A stretch of DNA of 64,000 bases. It comes from Methanobacteriaceae archaeon (GTDB lineage: Archaea; Methanobacteriota; Methanobacteria; Methanobacteriales; Methanobacteriaceae). Under the pieces are notes generated by a model. The model was not told the DNA's origin. It searched no databases and saw only the letters and a list, made by a program, of their open reading frames with translations. Below, piece after piece: positions 37,176 to 47,707 of this stretch (positions are counted from its first letter, which is position 1; every line of letters begins with the position of its first letter). Location: assembly GCA_900766745.1 (NCBI GenBank), contig CAAFWR010000033.1, forward strand, positions 49,923 through 113,922, written 5' to 3'. The translations under genes were made by a program, and so were the position numbers.

Positions 37176-38405
37176 TTAATCAAAATCGTCATTAATCAGT
37201 CTATTAATAAGATTAAATCCTTCTTTTTTAGCTATTGCTCCATTAATAACATCTTTTTCCGTAAATCTTCCAACATCATCTTTAAGATTAGAAGTTGTTG
37301 AGTAAACCACAATTGGAACATCATCTCGTGTATGTGTTCCCACTGAAACTGGAGTTGGATGATCTGGCAGAATAGCTACCTTATAATCTTGTCCTTCCAA
37401 GCTGTCTATAACTGGTCCTACAATTAGTTCATCAATTCTTTCGATAGCTTTTATTTTCTCTTCTATATCCTGGGCATGACCTGCCTCGTCTGGTGCTTCC
37501 ACATGTATGAAAACCAAGTCATGATCTTCTAATGCTTTAATTGCATATTCCCCTTTAGCCTTGTAATCAGTATCAAAGAATCCTGTTGCTCCTGGAACCT
37601 CAATTACATCAAGACCTGCAAAAATCCCTATTCCTTTAAGAAGATCTACACCAGTTATCACTGCTCCTTCAAGACCATATGTTTCCTTAAAGTCAGGCAG
37701 TTCAGGAGTTGTTCCCTGTCCCCATAGCCATACCATATTAGCTGGTTTTTTACCTTCCTTAATTCTTTTTTTGTTTATTTCATGATTTTCAAGGACTTCC
37801 TGTGATTCTTTCATGATTTCCTTTATTTTAATAGTTATTTCATCATTCCAATTAGTGTTTTCTTCAATACTCTCACCTACAATGTCATGTGGAGGCATTG
37901 TTTGGAGATTGTCCAAAATAGCTGTGTCTTTATCGTCACCACATGAGTATACGAATAAGTGCCTGTAGCTTATACCAGGATAAAACTTTCCTTTGAAGTC
38001 ATCGTATTTTTCGTTGAAATATTCATTTAATGATTTAATTAAACTCTCTGCTTCTTCAGAGGTAATGTGGCCTGCATTGAAGTCATCGATTTTACCATCT
38101 TTTTCTGTTATTGTATTGCATCTGAAAATCACATCATTTGGAGAGGTTTCAATACCCATGCTTCCTGCTTCAAGAGGCCCCCTGCCAGTATATGACCCTA
38201 CAGGATTATATCCGAAAATACTCATATTAGCCACGTCAGAACCTGGAGTAAACTGAGGAGGAACATTATTTGTAAATCCACCAATACCTCGCTCTGCTAA
38301 TTTATCAATATTTGGAGTGTTAGCCGCTTCTAAAGGAGTTCTGCCTCCAAGTTCATCAATAGGGTAATCACTAGAACCGTCTGGAATAAAAATTACATAC
38401 TTCAT
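37176..38405 (-). CDS. apgM: 2,3-bisphosphoglycerate-independent phosphoglycerate mutase, archaeal type
   Basis: Interconverts 3- and 2-phosphoglycerate in gluconeogenesis/glycolysis. 409 aa alkaline-phosphatase-superfamily protein: IPDGSSDYP with metal Asp near residue 8, TPGSDVANMSIFGYNP with the catalytic Ser near 53-68, FIHVEAPDEAGHAQD and ILPDHPTPVSVGTHTRDDVP (metal Asp/His). Length is normal. It is downstream of hom, separated by a T-rich tract. Confidence 0.95.
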   Translation of the reverse strand: MKYVIFIPDGSSDYPIDELGGRTPLEAANTPNIDKLAERGIGGFTNNVPPQFTPGSDVANMSIFGYNPVGSYTGRGPLEAGSMGIETSPNDVIFRCNTITEKDGKIDDFNAGHITSEEAESLIKSLNEYFNEKYDDFKGKFYPGISYRHLFVYSCGDDKDTAILDNLQTMPPHDIVGESIEENTNWNDEITIKIKEIMKESQEVLENHEINKKRIKEGKKPANMVWLWGQGTTPELPDFKETYGLEGAVITGVDLLKGIGIFAGLDVIEVPGATGFFDTDYKAKGEYAIKALEDHDLVFIHVEAPDEAGHAQDIEEKIKAIERIDELIVGPVIDSLEGQDYKVAILPDHPTPVSVGTHTRDDVPIVVYSTTSNLKDDVGRFTEKDVINGAIAKKEGFNLINRLINDDFD

Positions 38406-38409
38406 ATTA

Positions 38410-38424
38410 TCAAAAAAGAAAAAA
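38410..38424 (-). terminator. U-run between hom and apgM
   Basis: On the minus strand TATTTTTTTCTTTTTT lies just after the hom stop, only a few bases before the apgM start. It may terminate hom or act as a partial terminator in the operon. Confidence 0.4.
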
Positions 38425-38430
38425 ATAGAA

Positions 38431-39450
38431 TTAGTTTTTAAATTTTAAAATACTAATTAAGTCAGTTAACATTGCAGATGCTGTTTCAAGAGAGCCTGCA
38501 CCTAGACCTATTACAGAAACATCTCCTGCTAAATCTGTTTTAACAGTAGCCATGTTTAAAGTTCCATTGACATCATATTGACTACCTTCTTTTACAAGAC
38601 GAGGAGATACTTTTAATTTATCTGGAGATATTTCAGCAATAAGCTTTATTAAATAACCGTCCCTTTTTGCTAAATCAATAGCTTCTGAGGTGATGTTTGA
38701 GATACCTTCAACACTTACGTCATTATAGGTTGCTGGAATTCCTAAAAGGGAATTGGCTAAAATAACAGTTTTACATGCAGCATCAATACCCTCAACATCC
38801 TGTTCTGGGTTGGTTTCTGCAATTCCCAATTCCTGTGACTCACGAAGAATGTCCTTATATGATGATCCTTCGCTGGTCATTCTTGAAAGAATATAATTGG
38901 TAGTTCCGTTTAAGATTCCAACAATTGATGAGACTTTACAGCTTGAAAGAGTATCCTTTACAAGGTTTATAATAGGCATTGCTCCACCTACAGTAGCCTC
39001 ATATCTGAACTGGACGTTGTTTTCCTTAGCGGCTTTTATTACTTCCTCAAAGTTCAAAGCCAAATATCCCTTATTTGATGTTACAACATCTTTGCCTTCA
39101 CTAAATGCTTTTAAGGTTAAGCTTAAACCTGGCTCTCCGTCTTTAATGTTAGTTGGAGTTGCTTCAAACAAACAATCGTAATCTACACTTTCTAAAACAT
39201 CAATATTTGATTTCTCTCCTCCATATTCAGGATAGTCCTTTAATTTACCAGTTTCCTTTTTGGTTTTTAAAAGAAGTTCTTCATCTAAACCATCCTGAGA
39301 TATTGCAGAAGTTGAAGAATCTGCAGCAGCCACTATTTTCAGCTCTACACCATATTCTTCTTTTATCATTTCTTTTTTAAGGGAAATAGCTTCAGCCACG
39401 CCCTGACCTACTGCACCAAATCCCATAATTATGACTCTACAATCTTTCAT
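38431..39450 (-). CDS. hom: Homoserine dehydrogenase
   Basis: NAD(P)H-dependent reduction of aspartate semialdehyde to homoserine, the branch to Thr and Met. Rossmann motif [11 protein letters not shown] near residue 10, [12 protein letters not shown] and the conserved [23 protein letters not shown] and [12 protein letters not shown] of the catalytic domain. It lacks a C-terminal ACT domain; a separate ACT protein is encoded just upstream. ATG at 39450 is preferred: the earlier ATG overlaps the ACT gene. 339 aa. Confidence 0.94.
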   Translation of the reverse strand: MKDCRVIIMGFGAVGQGVAEAISLKKEMIKEEYGVELKIVAAADSSTSAISQDGLDEELLLKTKKETGKLKDYPEYGGEKSNIDVLESVDYDCLFEATPTNIKDGEPGLSLTLKAFSEGKDVVTSNKGYLALNFEEVIKAAKENNVQFRYEATVGGAMPIINLVKDTLSSCKVSSIVGILNGTTNYILSRMTSEGSSYKDILRESQELGIAETNPEQDVEGIDAACKTVILANSLLGIPATYNDVSVEGISNITSEAIDLAKRDGYLIKLIAEISPDKLKVSPRLVKEGSQYDVNGTLNMATVKTDLAGDVSVIGLGAGSLETASAMLTDLISILKFKN

Positions 39451-39457
39451 AATACCA

Positions 39458-39943
39458 CTAAACTTCATTAATCATCAATAATTGTTTTTCATTAGCTATT
39501 TGTTCTACTCTGTCAAAAGCTAGTTGCTTTTTATCAACATCAGCTTCAATATTAAGCAGAGCAGAGGATTTATTTTCACCGTTAAGTTGAATATCGAATC
39601 CAACTACATAAACACCGTCAATCTCATTGATTTTATCCATGGTGTCTCTAATGTCACTGTCCACAATGTGTCCAATTAAAATAGTGCTTACTTTAATTTT
39701 TCTTACAATTCCGTCAATTTCAAGAATAGTAATTTCAAGTTCATTGAACTTATCAATAACCCTATTAAGACTATCTCTTTCTCCTTCTAAAGTTAATTGA
39801 ACAGGAATTTTACCTTTATCATCTTTAATATCCCTTTTATGAATTACAGTAACAAGATTTGCTCCTAATCCACTAATTGGTTCAAGAACTCTAACTAATT
39901 GTCCCGGAACATCAAGAACAGCTAGAACTAGATCAATTCTCAT
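39458..39943 (-). CDS. ACT-domain protein, probable regulator of homoserine dehydrogenase
   Basis: 161 aa with two ACT-like modules: residues 1-75 ([32 protein letters not shown]) and 80-161 ([31 protein letters not shown]). ACT domains bind amino acids. It ends 8 bp before hom, whose product lacks an ACT domain, so it likely senses Thr or Met in trans; this is inference. GGGGAT SD. Confidence 0.88.
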   Translation of the reverse strand: MRIDLVLAVLDVPGQLVRVLEPISGLGANLVTVIHKRDIKDDKGKIPVQLTLEGERDSLNRVIDKFNELEITILEIDGIVRKIKVSTILIGHIVDSDIRDTMDKINEIDGVYVVGFDIQLNGENKSSALLNIEADVDKKQLAFDRVEQIANEKQLLMINEV

Positions 39944-39958
39944 AATATAATCCCCTAT

Positions 39959-40171
39959 TTAAATCCAATCTGCTTTTTTAACAATTAAATTTCCATCTTT
40001 ATCTATACGTGCATTTCTTAATATTTTTTCTGGATTTTTCTTATGAGCTGCATCCGTACGAGTGAGATTTAAATTATCTGTAATATACCAGGTTTCTTCT
40101 AAATCTGGAATATCTTCTAATTTCTCTGAAAATTCTTTTACGATTTTTTCTGCATCTTCTTTAATTTCCAT
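39959..40171 (-). CDS. gatC: Glutamyl/aspartyl-tRNA amidotransferase subunit C, archaeal GatC
   Basis: 70 aa. The small clamp subunit of the GatCAB amidotransferase that makes Gln- and Asn-tRNA. The C-terminal segment RTDAAHKKNPEKILRNARIDKDGNLIVKK matches the GatC pattern (R.D...e.iL.NA...DGn..V), and the N-terminal helix contains the acidic EDAEKIVKEFSEKLEDIPDLEET. The N-terminal half is more divergent from bacterial GatC. AAGGAGAT SD. gatA and gatB are not in the window. Confidence 0.72.
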   Translation of the reverse strand: MEIKEDAEKIVKEFSEKLEDIPDLEETWYITDNLNLTRTDAAHKKNPEKILRNARIDKDGNLIVKKADWI

Positions 40172-40313
40172 GAATAAATCTCCTTATCTTAACTATAATA
40201 TTAATAAATATATTTTTTTATATTAATAAAAGATTATGGTATTTTAACTGATATTTCATGAAGATTGTTTAATAAAGAATTTACTTTAATTTATTTAATT
40301 CTGATTTTTTTAA

Positions 40314-40733
40314 TTATGGTCTTTTTAACTTTAGAATATAATGAGTGTTTAAGATAAATTTTTCATTATCTTTCCAGATTTTCTCGTTTAAGAACTTAAC
40401 TTTAGCTAATACTAATTTTGGAATATCATCATTAATTTTAAAGCAGCACCACACGTATAGTCTTATGTGATGTTCTATAAAGTTCTTCTGATTTGTTGAT
40501 TAAAGTCAATATTATATTTATTGAACCTTCTTCATTAAAATAGCAAATTTAAATGTGTGCCTATTCATCTATTTCCTTAACTAATTTTCTAGCACACTCT
40601 GAACAAATAAAAAATATCATTTGTAAGATTTTCTCCACATACATGGCAAATATTAAATTCCTCTTTTTATATCGCAATATGGGCAATAATCTGAATAATT
40701 ATAATAAATCTTGTTAAAATTATAACATTACAT
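40314..40733 (-). pseudogene. Decayed zinc-ribbon protein gene
   Basis: Fragments in shifting frames on the minus strand. From about 40710 one reads NYSDYCPYCDIK, then a frameshift to EEFNICHVCGENLTND, then another to IFFICSECARKLVKEIDE followed by a stop at 40561-40563. The three CxxC pairs (CPYC, CHVC, CSEC) fit one original zinc-ribbon protein. Further downstream, remnants of another part (e.g. FKINDDIPKLVLAKVKFL...) run to a stop at 40314. No intact start. This explains most of the 586-bp gap between gatC and the next gene. Confidence 0.55.
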
Positions 40734-40757
40734 TATTTCATACATTTTCTAAATTAC

Positions 40758-42626
40758 TTACTCTCTAAAATGTTTTTTAGCATATTTTTCATATACTCTA
40801 TCATCAGAAATCGTATCTAATTTAAGTACATCTTCATTTGTAAGCTCTATAATCTCTTCAGCTAGGTTAACAAATGTATCAGGATAATTATTTGTACAAC
40901 CAATATTTAAAACTCTGTTTCCCTCAAAAACCATACGTAAATACCATTCACAGCCATCAAAAACATATAAATAATCATATTTGACCTTATTCCAAAACTC
41001 ATCGAAAATCCATTCATAGACATGATTTTTTTCAAGAAGATTTAAAATATTTTCAATATCATCATTATTTAGATTATCTTTTTCAATTGGATCTGATGAT
41101 GTTCTATTCAAAATATCTAAATAAAAATAATAAAAATCACCATAGCATTCAACAGGAACGTGATTATATTCAATTGATTCTAAAGATAATTTTTGACCTG
41201 TTTCCTTATCATAAACACCATCTCTGCGAATATCATAATTAGCAGGAGTAATGATTTTTTTAAAATTTTCAATATTAAATACATCAAAACCTATTAATTC
41301 CTTAAATAAATCACCTATCTTTTTCCAAACATCATATTCATGAGTTAAATTATGATATTTTTTACCTTTAGGTGTATGAATAGTAATCTCACAGTTATAA
41401 TACATTTTTTCATGGATGCCTTTATCAAATTCATCATCTACAGGTAATAATTTATTAAATTTTTCTAAAAAATTATTTACTTTCTGTTTATCTAATTTAA
41501 TTTCATCTTTTACAATATTTTCAAAGAAAAGAGTATAAATATAATAATTAGGGTCAAGTAAATCAATAAATGTTTGTTCAATGGGTTCATGAATACATTT
41601 TCCAGGAGTTATGACTCCATTTCTACAGTCTAATGTGAAATCAAATGAATATGGGAATGGGTTATCTAATAAAATTGATTGAGATACTTCAATTTTTTTA
41701 ATTTTATTACCTAGTTTATTTTCACCAAATGACTTAATAATCTCCTGCTGTTCATTATCAATCTCATTAATTTTTAATAAATCCTCTTTAAACTTCTTAA
41801 TCTCATTTCCTAAATGGACATAAGTATCTGGAAAAGCATTATCCCCTCTTAAATTTAAAACTTTGTTATTTTCAAATATTAATTCTATGAACCATGAATT
41901 ACCTTTAAAATCGTTGAAATCATCACTTTCAATTATATTTTCAGTATACTCTTCATCATACCATTTATAAACACCATGATCTTCCAATAATTTAGCAACT
42001 TGATTAAAACCATTATTGTTTGAATAAATTGAAAAATTAAAAGAATTAAATGGCTCTTCAAAAGAAGCAATATTAAAATTTAATTTTTTTAGTTTCAATT
42101 TATTATTATCCTTTTTATTATAAACACCAGCAGGAGTTATATTATAATATAATGGGGTGATAAGCTTCTTTAAATTGATATTTAATAAATCCAATCCTAA
42201 AATATCTATTATTAATTCTCCCAAATAAATCCAATTTTTAGGATACCTATTTATATAATGAAAACTGTTATTATATTCCTTTCCATCTTCTTCATGAATA
42301 CCCTTTTCATTGAAAATAATATCATTCAATGGCCAAATACCAGATATTTCTTCATCAACTTCATACCGAACTTTATTAAATTCAAAACGAAGACTATTAC
42401 AATCTTTTTCACTTAAATCAAATGTCTTGTTAGGAATTAATAAAGAATCAGCTATTTTCAAATTAACCTTATCCTTAACAATTAAAGCACTATCTTTCCT
42501 GAAATCTTCTGTAATATCCTGAGATATGATTTGCACTTTTTTATTTTCAAAATCAAATTCGATGAAACTGTGGTAATGCTGAAGACCTAAATTATATCTT
42601 TGATAGATTCCCATCTTTTCCATCAT
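40758..42626 (-). CDS. Large hypothetical protein with internal duplication
   Basis: 622 aa, soluble, acidic and aromatic-rich. Two halves are alike: each has a TP..Y(D/N)I.(P/R).GVY(N/D)K segment, a helix with LL(E)(D/K)(H/N).VY(K/E)W, a W(F/Y)(I/L)(E/R)(L/M).FE.N(K/R)VLN core and a (N)..(F/Y)PDT(Y/F)V.L..EI end (about residues 150-290 and 455-605). Similar W.(E)L.FE...L...G.N.YP modules occur in bacterial proteins of unknown role. ATG at 42626 has a GGTGA SD. Possibly recent; lies next to decayed DNA. Confidence 0.6.
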   Translation of the reverse strand: MMEKMGIYQRYNLGLQHYHSFIEFDFENKKVQIISQDITEDFRKDSALIVKDKVNLKIADSLLIPNKTFDLSEKDCNSLRFEFNKVRYEVDEEISGIWPLNDIIFNEKGIHEEDGKEYNNSFHYINRYPKNWIYLGELIIDILGLDLLNINLKKLITPLYYNITPAGVYNKKDNNKLKLKKLNFNIASFEEPFNSFNFSIYSNNNGFNQVAKLLEDHGVYKWYDEEYTENIIESDDFNDFKGNSWFIELIFENNKVLNLRGDNAFPDTYVHLGNEIKKFKEDLLKINEIDNEQQEIIKSFGENKLGNKIKKIEVSQSILLDNPFPYSFDFTLDCRNGVITPGKCIHEPIEQTFIDLLDPNYYIYTLFFENIVKDEIKLDKQKVNNFLEKFNKLLPVDDEFDKGIHEKMYYNCEITIHTPKGKKYHNLTHEYDVWKKIGDLFKELIGFDVFNIENFKKIITPANYDIRRDGVYDKETGQKLSLESIEYNHVPVECYGDFYYFYLDILNRTSSDPIEKDNLNNDDIENILNLLEKNHVYEWIFDEFWNKVKYDYLYVFDGCEWYLRMVFEGNRVLNIGCTNNYPDTFVNLAEEIIELTNEDVLKLDTISDDRVYEKYAKKHFRE

Positions 42627-42651
42627 AAAAATCACCATTATTACTACAATG

Positions 42652-42659
42652 TATATAAA
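42652..42659 (+). promoter_or_regulatory. Putative TATA box of asnB
   Basis: TATATAAA about 50 bp upstream of the asnB ATG. A start about 25 bp downstream would leave a leader of roughly 25 nt without an SD. Confidence 0.4.
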
Positions 42660-42703
42660 AAGTATAATAAATACTTTAAACCCTTAATATAAGATTAAGA
42701 TAT

Positions 42704-44152
42704 ATGTGTTCGATTGTAGGAATTCAAGGAAAATTCCTTGAAAATGATATTATAACATTACTTAAAGCAACTAAAAATAGAGGGCCTGATTCTACTGGCG
42801 TATTCCTAGATAATGAACTATTTTTAGACATTGATTTAAATGAATTTAGTCATAATAAAGAGCACCATATCGGTTTAGGTCATAACCTTCTAAGCGCTTT
42901 TGATTTAGATGAAAAAGATGAAACTGACCAACCATTAACCTCTGAATCTTTGGTTTTGGTTTATAATGGTGAAATATACAATTTCAAAACACTTAAAGAT
43001 GATTTCAAAGAAGAAGCTGAAAGCGACAGCCAACTACTTTTTAAAATCCTTGAACGTTTCTACAATGAAGAAAAAGACCTTCTGAAAGCTGTGGAAAAAA
43101 CAATACCTCTTCTTGATGGTGATTATAGCTTTGCAGTATACGATCATGAAAACCTGGCTATTACTCGTGATCCAATTGGAGTTAAGCCATTATTTTATGG
43201 AAAGCTTTCTCAAGGAAATGCATTTTCAAGTACAAAATATTCATTAAAACAGCTGAACGTTAAAAATGTTGAAACACTGAAACCTGGAGAAATATTATAC
43301 AACTGGACACCTATATCACCGAAGACAAAAATAGCTGAAAAGCACTTTAAAATAGATGGGGATATAAAACAGCAACTAGAAGACAAGCTGAAAAAAGCAG
43401 TTCAAAAAAGAGTTCAGTACCTTGATGAAATCTCAGTGATCTTTTCTGGTGGTGTTGACAGCACAATACTAACAATGCTACTAAAAAAGATAAGCGAAAA
43501 GAGAAAACTAAAAATAAAGCTTTATGCTGTAGGCAGTGAAAACTCAAAGGATATTATAGCCAGCAAAAAAATAGCTGAAGAGCTGAACCTGCCACTTAAA
43601 ATCCAAACTGTTACTAAAGAAATCGTGGAAGAAAATCTGGAGGACGTTGTAAAACTAATAGGGGAAAACAACCTTATGAAAATCGGCGTTGGAATGACAA
43701 TATACCTTGCATGTAAAATGATTCATGAAGATGGCGGAAGAGTAGCTATTTCAGGTCAGGGAGCAGATGAACTCTTTGGAGGATATAACAGATACCTAAA
43801 CTCCTACAAATCCGGAAAATTAGATGAGGAGTTAAGGCATGATATCGAAAACATGTATCATGTAAATCTTGAACGGGACGATGCGGTTTCTATGGGAAAT
43901 TCTGTGGAATTGAGACTGCCATTTTTAGACAAAGATCTAATAGAATTCGCACTGAACATACCTGTAGAGGAAAAGATAGCTAATGATAAAGATAAAATCA
44001 GGAAAAATGTATTAAGAGATCTTGGAAATCAGTTAGGACTTTCAAAAGAATTTGCATACCGCCCTAAAAAAGCAGCCCAATATGGAACTGGCATAGACAA
44101 AATTCTTAGAAAAAAAGTTCTAAAAGAAATTGACATTGAAAAATTTTTATAA
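42704..44152 (+). CDS. asnB: Asparagine synthase (glutamine-hydrolysing)
   Basis: 482 aa. N-terminal class II glutaminase with the nucleophile Cys2 after Met (MCSIVGI) and NRGPDSTG near 26-33; C-terminal ATP-PPi synthase domain with SGGVDSTILT near 250 and GQGADELFGGYNRY. Forms Asn from Asp, Gln and ATP. Gln-binding and PP-loop residues are intact. 23 bp before metY, same direction. Confidence 0.94.
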   Translation: MCSIVGIQGKFLENDIITLLKATKNRGPDSTGVFLDNELFLDIDLNEFSHNKEHHIGLGHNLLSAFDLDEKDETDQPLTSESLVLVYNGEIYNFKTLKDDFKEEAESDSQLLFKILERFYNEEKDLLKAVEKTIPLLDGDYSFAVYDHENLAITRDPIGVKPLFYGKLSQGNAFSSTKYSLKQLNVKNVETLKPGEILYNWTPISPKTKIAEKHFKIDGDIKQQLEDKLKKAVQKRVQYLDEISVIFSGGVDSTILTMLLKKISEKRKLKIKLYAVGSENSKDIIASKKIAEELNLPLKIQTVTKEIVEENLEDVVKLIGENNLMKIGVGMTIYLACKMIHEDGGRVAISGQGADELFGGYNRYLNSYKSGKLDEELRHDIENMYHVNLERDDAVSMGNSVELRLPFLDKDLIEFALNIPVEEKIANDKDKIRKNVLRDLGNQLGLSKEFAYRPKKAAQYGTGIDKILRKKVLKEIDIEKFL

Positions 44153-44175
44153 AAACAAATAGAAAAATATAGATT

Positions 44176-45468
44176 ATGTCAAAGAAAAAATATGGTGAAA
44201 GAACAATAGAAGTACATGCTGGAGAAGGAAGTGGAGATCCTACAACTGGCGCAAGAGCAACTCCAATATATCTAACAAGCTCATACTCATTTGAGGATAC
44301 AGAAACAGCTCAACAGTTATATGCCCTTGAAAAGGAAGGTCATTTGTACACACGTATTTCCAATCCAACAACAGAAGTGCTTGAAAAAAGAGTGGCAGCT
44401 ATTGAAAATGGAGTGGGAGCACTTGCGCAGTCTACTGGAATGTCTGCAATTCTACTAGCTATTTTAAATATAGCTGGAAACGGAGATGAAATAGTATCAT
44501 CAAATAACCTATATGGTGGAACATATACCTTATTTAAAAACACAATGCCAAACTGGGGAATAAAAGTAAACTTTGTAGATACACATGACTTAGAGGGTTA
44601 TGAAAGAGCTATAAATGAAAACACCAAAGCAATATACACAGAATCAATAGGAAATCCTCAATTAGACATTCCTGATTTTGAAAAATTAGCTGAAATTGCA
44701 CATAACCACAATATTCCATTAATAGTGGACAATACCTGTGCAATAACCATGGTAAAGCCAATAGACCATGGAGCAGATATTGTAGTTCACTCAGCAACAA
44801 AATTCCTTTCAGGAACCGGAACAACAATGGGAGGAATAATAGTTGATGGAGGGAACTTCAATTGGGCAAATGGAAAATTCCCACAATTTACAGAACCAGA
44901 TGAATCTTATCACGGTTTAATCTACAGTGAAGCATTTGGGGAAAAAGCATTTATCATGAAAGCAAGAGCCCACCTGATGAAGGATTTAGGAACTGTGTTA
45001 AGCCCGATAAATGCATTTATGATTTTGCAAAGTACAGAATCATTGTCACTTCGAGTAAATCAGCATTGTGAAAATGCTCTTGAAGTGGCTAAATTCTTAA
45101 AAAACCATCCTGCAGTGGAATGGGTAAACTATCCTGGCCTTGAAGATAATGAAAACCATGAAATGGCTGAAAAATACTTAAATGGAAAATACGGATGTAT
45201 AGTTGGATTTGGAATAAAAGGAGGTCTTGAAGAAGGTAAAAAATTCATTGAAAGTGTTGAACTACTTTCCCATGTAGCTAATATAGCAGATGCAAAAACC
45301 CTCATAATACATCCAGCAAGCACAACACACTCAAACATGACTTATGAAGAGCAAATAGAAAGCGGGATCACACCTGATTTCATAAGACTATCTGTAGGTA
45401 TTGAAAATGCTGAAGACATTATAGAGGATATGGATCAGGCATTAAATAAAGCTATTAAAGACTCATAA
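44176..45468 (+). CDS. metY: O-acetylhomoserine aminocarboxypropyltransferase (sulfhydrylase)
   Basis: PLP enzyme of the Cys/Met gamma-family turning O-acetylhomoserine and sulfide into homocysteine. [29 protein letters not shown] and the PLP-lysine motif [16 protein letters not shown] (about 203-218) are clear; 430 aa, the full-length MetY class. Convergent with metX, which makes its substrate. A hairpin terminator embeds its stop. Confidence 0.93.
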   Translation: MSKKKYGERTIEVHAGEGSGDPTTGARATPIYLTSSYSFEDTETAQQLYALEKEGHLYTRISNPTTEVLEKRVAAIENGVGALAQSTGMSAILLAILNIAGNGDEIVSSNNLYGGTYTLFKNTMPNWGIKVNFVDTHDLEGYERAINENTKAIYTESIGNPQLDIPDFEKLAEIAHNHNIPLIVDNTCAITMVKPIDHGADIVVHSATKFLSGTGTTMGGIIVDGGNFNWANGKFPQFTEPDESYHGLIYSEAFGEKAFIMKARAHLMKDLGTVLSPINAFMILQSTESLSLRVNQHCENALEVAKFLKNHPAVEWVNYPGLEDNENHEMAEKYLNGKYGCIVGFGIKGGLEEGKKFIESVELLSHVANIADAKTLIIHPASTTHSNMTYEEQIESGITPDFIRLSVGIENAEDIIEDMDQALNKAIKDS

Positions 45469-45489
45469 CTATGAGTCATTATTTTTTTT
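45460..45489 (+). terminator. Intrinsic-type terminator embedding the metY stop
   Basis: Perfect 8-bp inverted repeat GACTCATA/TATGAGTC (45460-45467, 45470-45477) with a 2-nt spacer. The TAA (45466-45468) is at its centre; ATT and a run of eight Ts follow. Confidence 0.7.
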
Positions 45490-45491
45490 AA

Positions 45492-46967
45492 TTAACCGCA
45501 GTTTGAAACGAAACTACTAATTTGGTCAATGGTTATTACACCTTCAAGCTCAAGATCATCAGTAACAACAGGGAAACATGAGATATCATCTTTTCTCATT
45601 CTATAAATAATATCATCAATTGAATCTTCCTTATGACAATACTCAACAGCTGTTGTCATAATCGCTTTTAAAGAATAAGTGCTAGTTGCAATAGCTTTAG
45701 ATAAATCCCAACTAGTAACTATACCAATTAGCTTAGAATCATCAGAAAGAACAGCAAGATGAGTTACCTGATTATCTAACATTAATTTAGCTGCTTCTTT
45801 AATGTCTGCTGTGTGTTTAATAGTTGGAACATCAGTTGTCATTAAATCAGCCACTACATTATCAGATAGGAATCCTGAAATAATATAATTAAGCTGCGCT
45901 TTTTCTAAAAGAAATGCGTCATGACCATAACTAGATTTTAATTCAGCAAAAGATACTTCAACATCATTAGCATTTAAGGCAGATACTACATCCATCCCCT
46001 GTTCAATAGGATATAACCAATCTGAATTAACAGAAACGACTTCAACTTTAGATTTAACTTTGCTAAAACCTTCAATTAAAGAATTATTGCTGGCCAAATC
46101 AAATAAATCAACTGCTTTTGTAATATACAAATAGCTATTAGCATCAAAGCGTTTAACAAAACTTTCTCCTTGATGATGAAGATAGCTTTCAACTTGGAAA
46201 TCCATTGCTAAATCGTATGTAACCTCATCTTTATCCTGTAAATCACGTCCAAATTTAAGGTACATTGACTCTTCACTCAAATAAGTAATATGAGCTACCA
46301 TACGAGCTACAGCAAGACCGTTTTTAGGAATTTTACCAGTTTCATAATAATTTCCATGATTCCAATTAGGATCTGAAAAGATAGATTGGCGACCAACTTC
46401 ATTAAATGCAATTTGCTGAGGTGATGAACGAGCTGTAGTAGCTATTGGAATAGCTTTTTTAACCATATCTGGATAAGAAACCATCCATTGAAGAACCTGC
46501 ATTCCACCCATAGATCCACCAATAACAGCTATTAGTTCTTTAATTCCAAAAGATTCTATTAGTTTCTTTTGAACATTAACCATGTCTTTAATTGTTATAA
46601 CCGGAAAATCGAGTCCATATTCTTTTCCTGTTTTAGGATTTATTGAACTTGGGCCAGTGGTTCCTTTACATCCTCCTAAAACATTTGAACATATTATAAA
46701 GTACTTGTTAGTATCTAATGCTTTTCCAGGACCAATTATTATTTCCCACCAACCAGGTTTTTTGTCTCCTTTATGCCAACCTGCAGCATGAGCATCTCCT
46801 GTTAATGCATGACAAACATGAATTACATTATTTTTCTCTTTATTTAATTCGCCATAAGTTTCATAAGCTACAACAACGTTATCAAGACTAGCTCCACTTT
46901 CAAGATGGATTGTTTCATCAATATTATAATATTTAGTCTCAACAACACCAACAGACTCCTTATTCAT
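45492..46967 (-). CDS. metX: Homoserine O-acetyltransferase fused to two CBS domains
   Basis: Activates homoserine with acetyl-CoA. The alpha/beta hydrolase core has the triad Ser152 (GGSMGG), Asp316 (NSDWLYP) and His349 (SYGHD). From about residue 377 a pair of CBS domains follows ([17 protein letters not shown]..., [19 protein letters not shown]...). Stand-alone bacterial MetX is about 370-380 aa; 491 aa here. CBS pairs bind adenosyl ligands such as SAM or ATP, so feedback by SAM is plausible, though inferred. Convergent with metY. Confidence 0.93.
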   Translation of the reverse strand: MNKESVGVVETKYYNIDETIHLESGASLDNVVVAYETYGELNKEKNNVIHVCHALTGDAHAAGWHKGDKKPGWWEIIIGPGKALDTNKYFIICSNVLGGCKGTTGPSSINPKTGKEYGLDFPVITIKDMVNVQKKLIESFGIKELIAVIGGSMGGMQVLQWMVSYPDMVKKAIPIATTARSSPQQIAFNEVGRQSIFSDPNWNHGNYYETGKIPKNGLAVARMVAHITYLSEESMYLKFGRDLQDKDEVTYDLAMDFQVESYLHHQGESFVKRFDANSYLYITKAVDLFDLASNNSLIEGFSKVKSKVEVVSVNSDWLYPIEQGMDVVSALNANDVEVSFAELKSSYGHDAFLLEKAQLNYIISGFLSDNVVADLMTTDVPTIKHTADIKEAAKLMLDNQVTHLAVLSDDSKLIGIVTSWDLSKAIATSTYSLKAIMTTAVEYCHKEDSIDDIIYRMRKDDISCFPVVTDDLELEGVITIDQISSFVSNCG

Positions 46968-46979
46968 ATTTTTCCCCTT

Positions 46980-47648
46980 TTATAATCTAATGTTTAATTG
47001 TTCAATAGCTTTTTTAGCAGCTAGTTGTTCTGCCTCTTTTTTACTTTTACCTTTTCCAATTCCAAGTTTTTTTCCATCGATTAAAATACGAACAATGAAG
47101 GTTTTATCATGAGGAACACCATATTCCCCAACTATTTCATATTCTACTGATACTTCTTCAGCATCTCCATATTCTTTAATAGTAGATTTATAATCAAAGA
47201 AAAAGATTCTACCCTCATCAATATATTTAAAGATAATTTTGGAAATATAATCTTTAGCAAAATTTATTCCCTGATCTAAAAATATTGCTCCTAAAAATGA
47301 TTCAAAAATATCTGCAGTTATAGATAGTATCTCATTATGAGGGATAGGTTCATCTTCTGTACAGATCTTCAAGTATTTATCTAAACCCAATTCATGAGAA
47401 TAATAAATTAATGCTGTTTGACAAACATAGTTAGCGCGTAATTTAGATAAACGCCCTTCATCATATTCAGGAAATTTTTTAAATAAATATTCTGAAACTA
47501 TAAGACTTAAAACAGAATCCCCTAGAAATTCTAATCTCTCATAAGAATAACCAATATTATGTTTGAGTTCATATGAACCATGGGTAAAAGCAATCTCATA
47601 AAGATCAGGATTATTTGGGATTATATTAAACTTTTCAAATAAATTCAT
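46980..47648 (-). CDS. rnc: Ribonuclease III, bacterial type
   Basis: 222 aa dsRNA endonuclease. Signature ERLEFLGDS at 37-45 with catalytic Glu40 and Asp44, and the second acidic pair Asp113/Glu116 in TADIFESFLGA. A dsRNA-binding domain fills residues 150-222 and ends KKEAEQLAAKKAIEQL. All four metal ligands are present. RNase III is rare in archaea, so this suggests transfer from bacteria. Its GGTGG SD is intact and it follows metX closely at the other side (12 bp). Confidence 0.93.
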   Translation of the reverse strand: MNLFEKFNIIPNNPDLYEIAFTHGSYELKHNIGYSYERLEFLGDSVLSLIVSEYLFKKFPEYDEGRLSKLRANYVCQTALIYYSHELGLDKYLKICTEDEPIPHNEILSITADIFESFLGAIFLDQGINFAKDYISKIIFKYIDEGRIFFFDYKSTIKEYGDAEEVSVEYEIVGEYGVPHDKTFIVRILIDGKKLGIGKGKSKKEAEQLAAKKAIEQLNIRL

Positions 47649-47707
47649 AATATAACCACCAATATATTATAATAAATATTTATGGATATTTTTATTTAAA
47701 GTTAATC

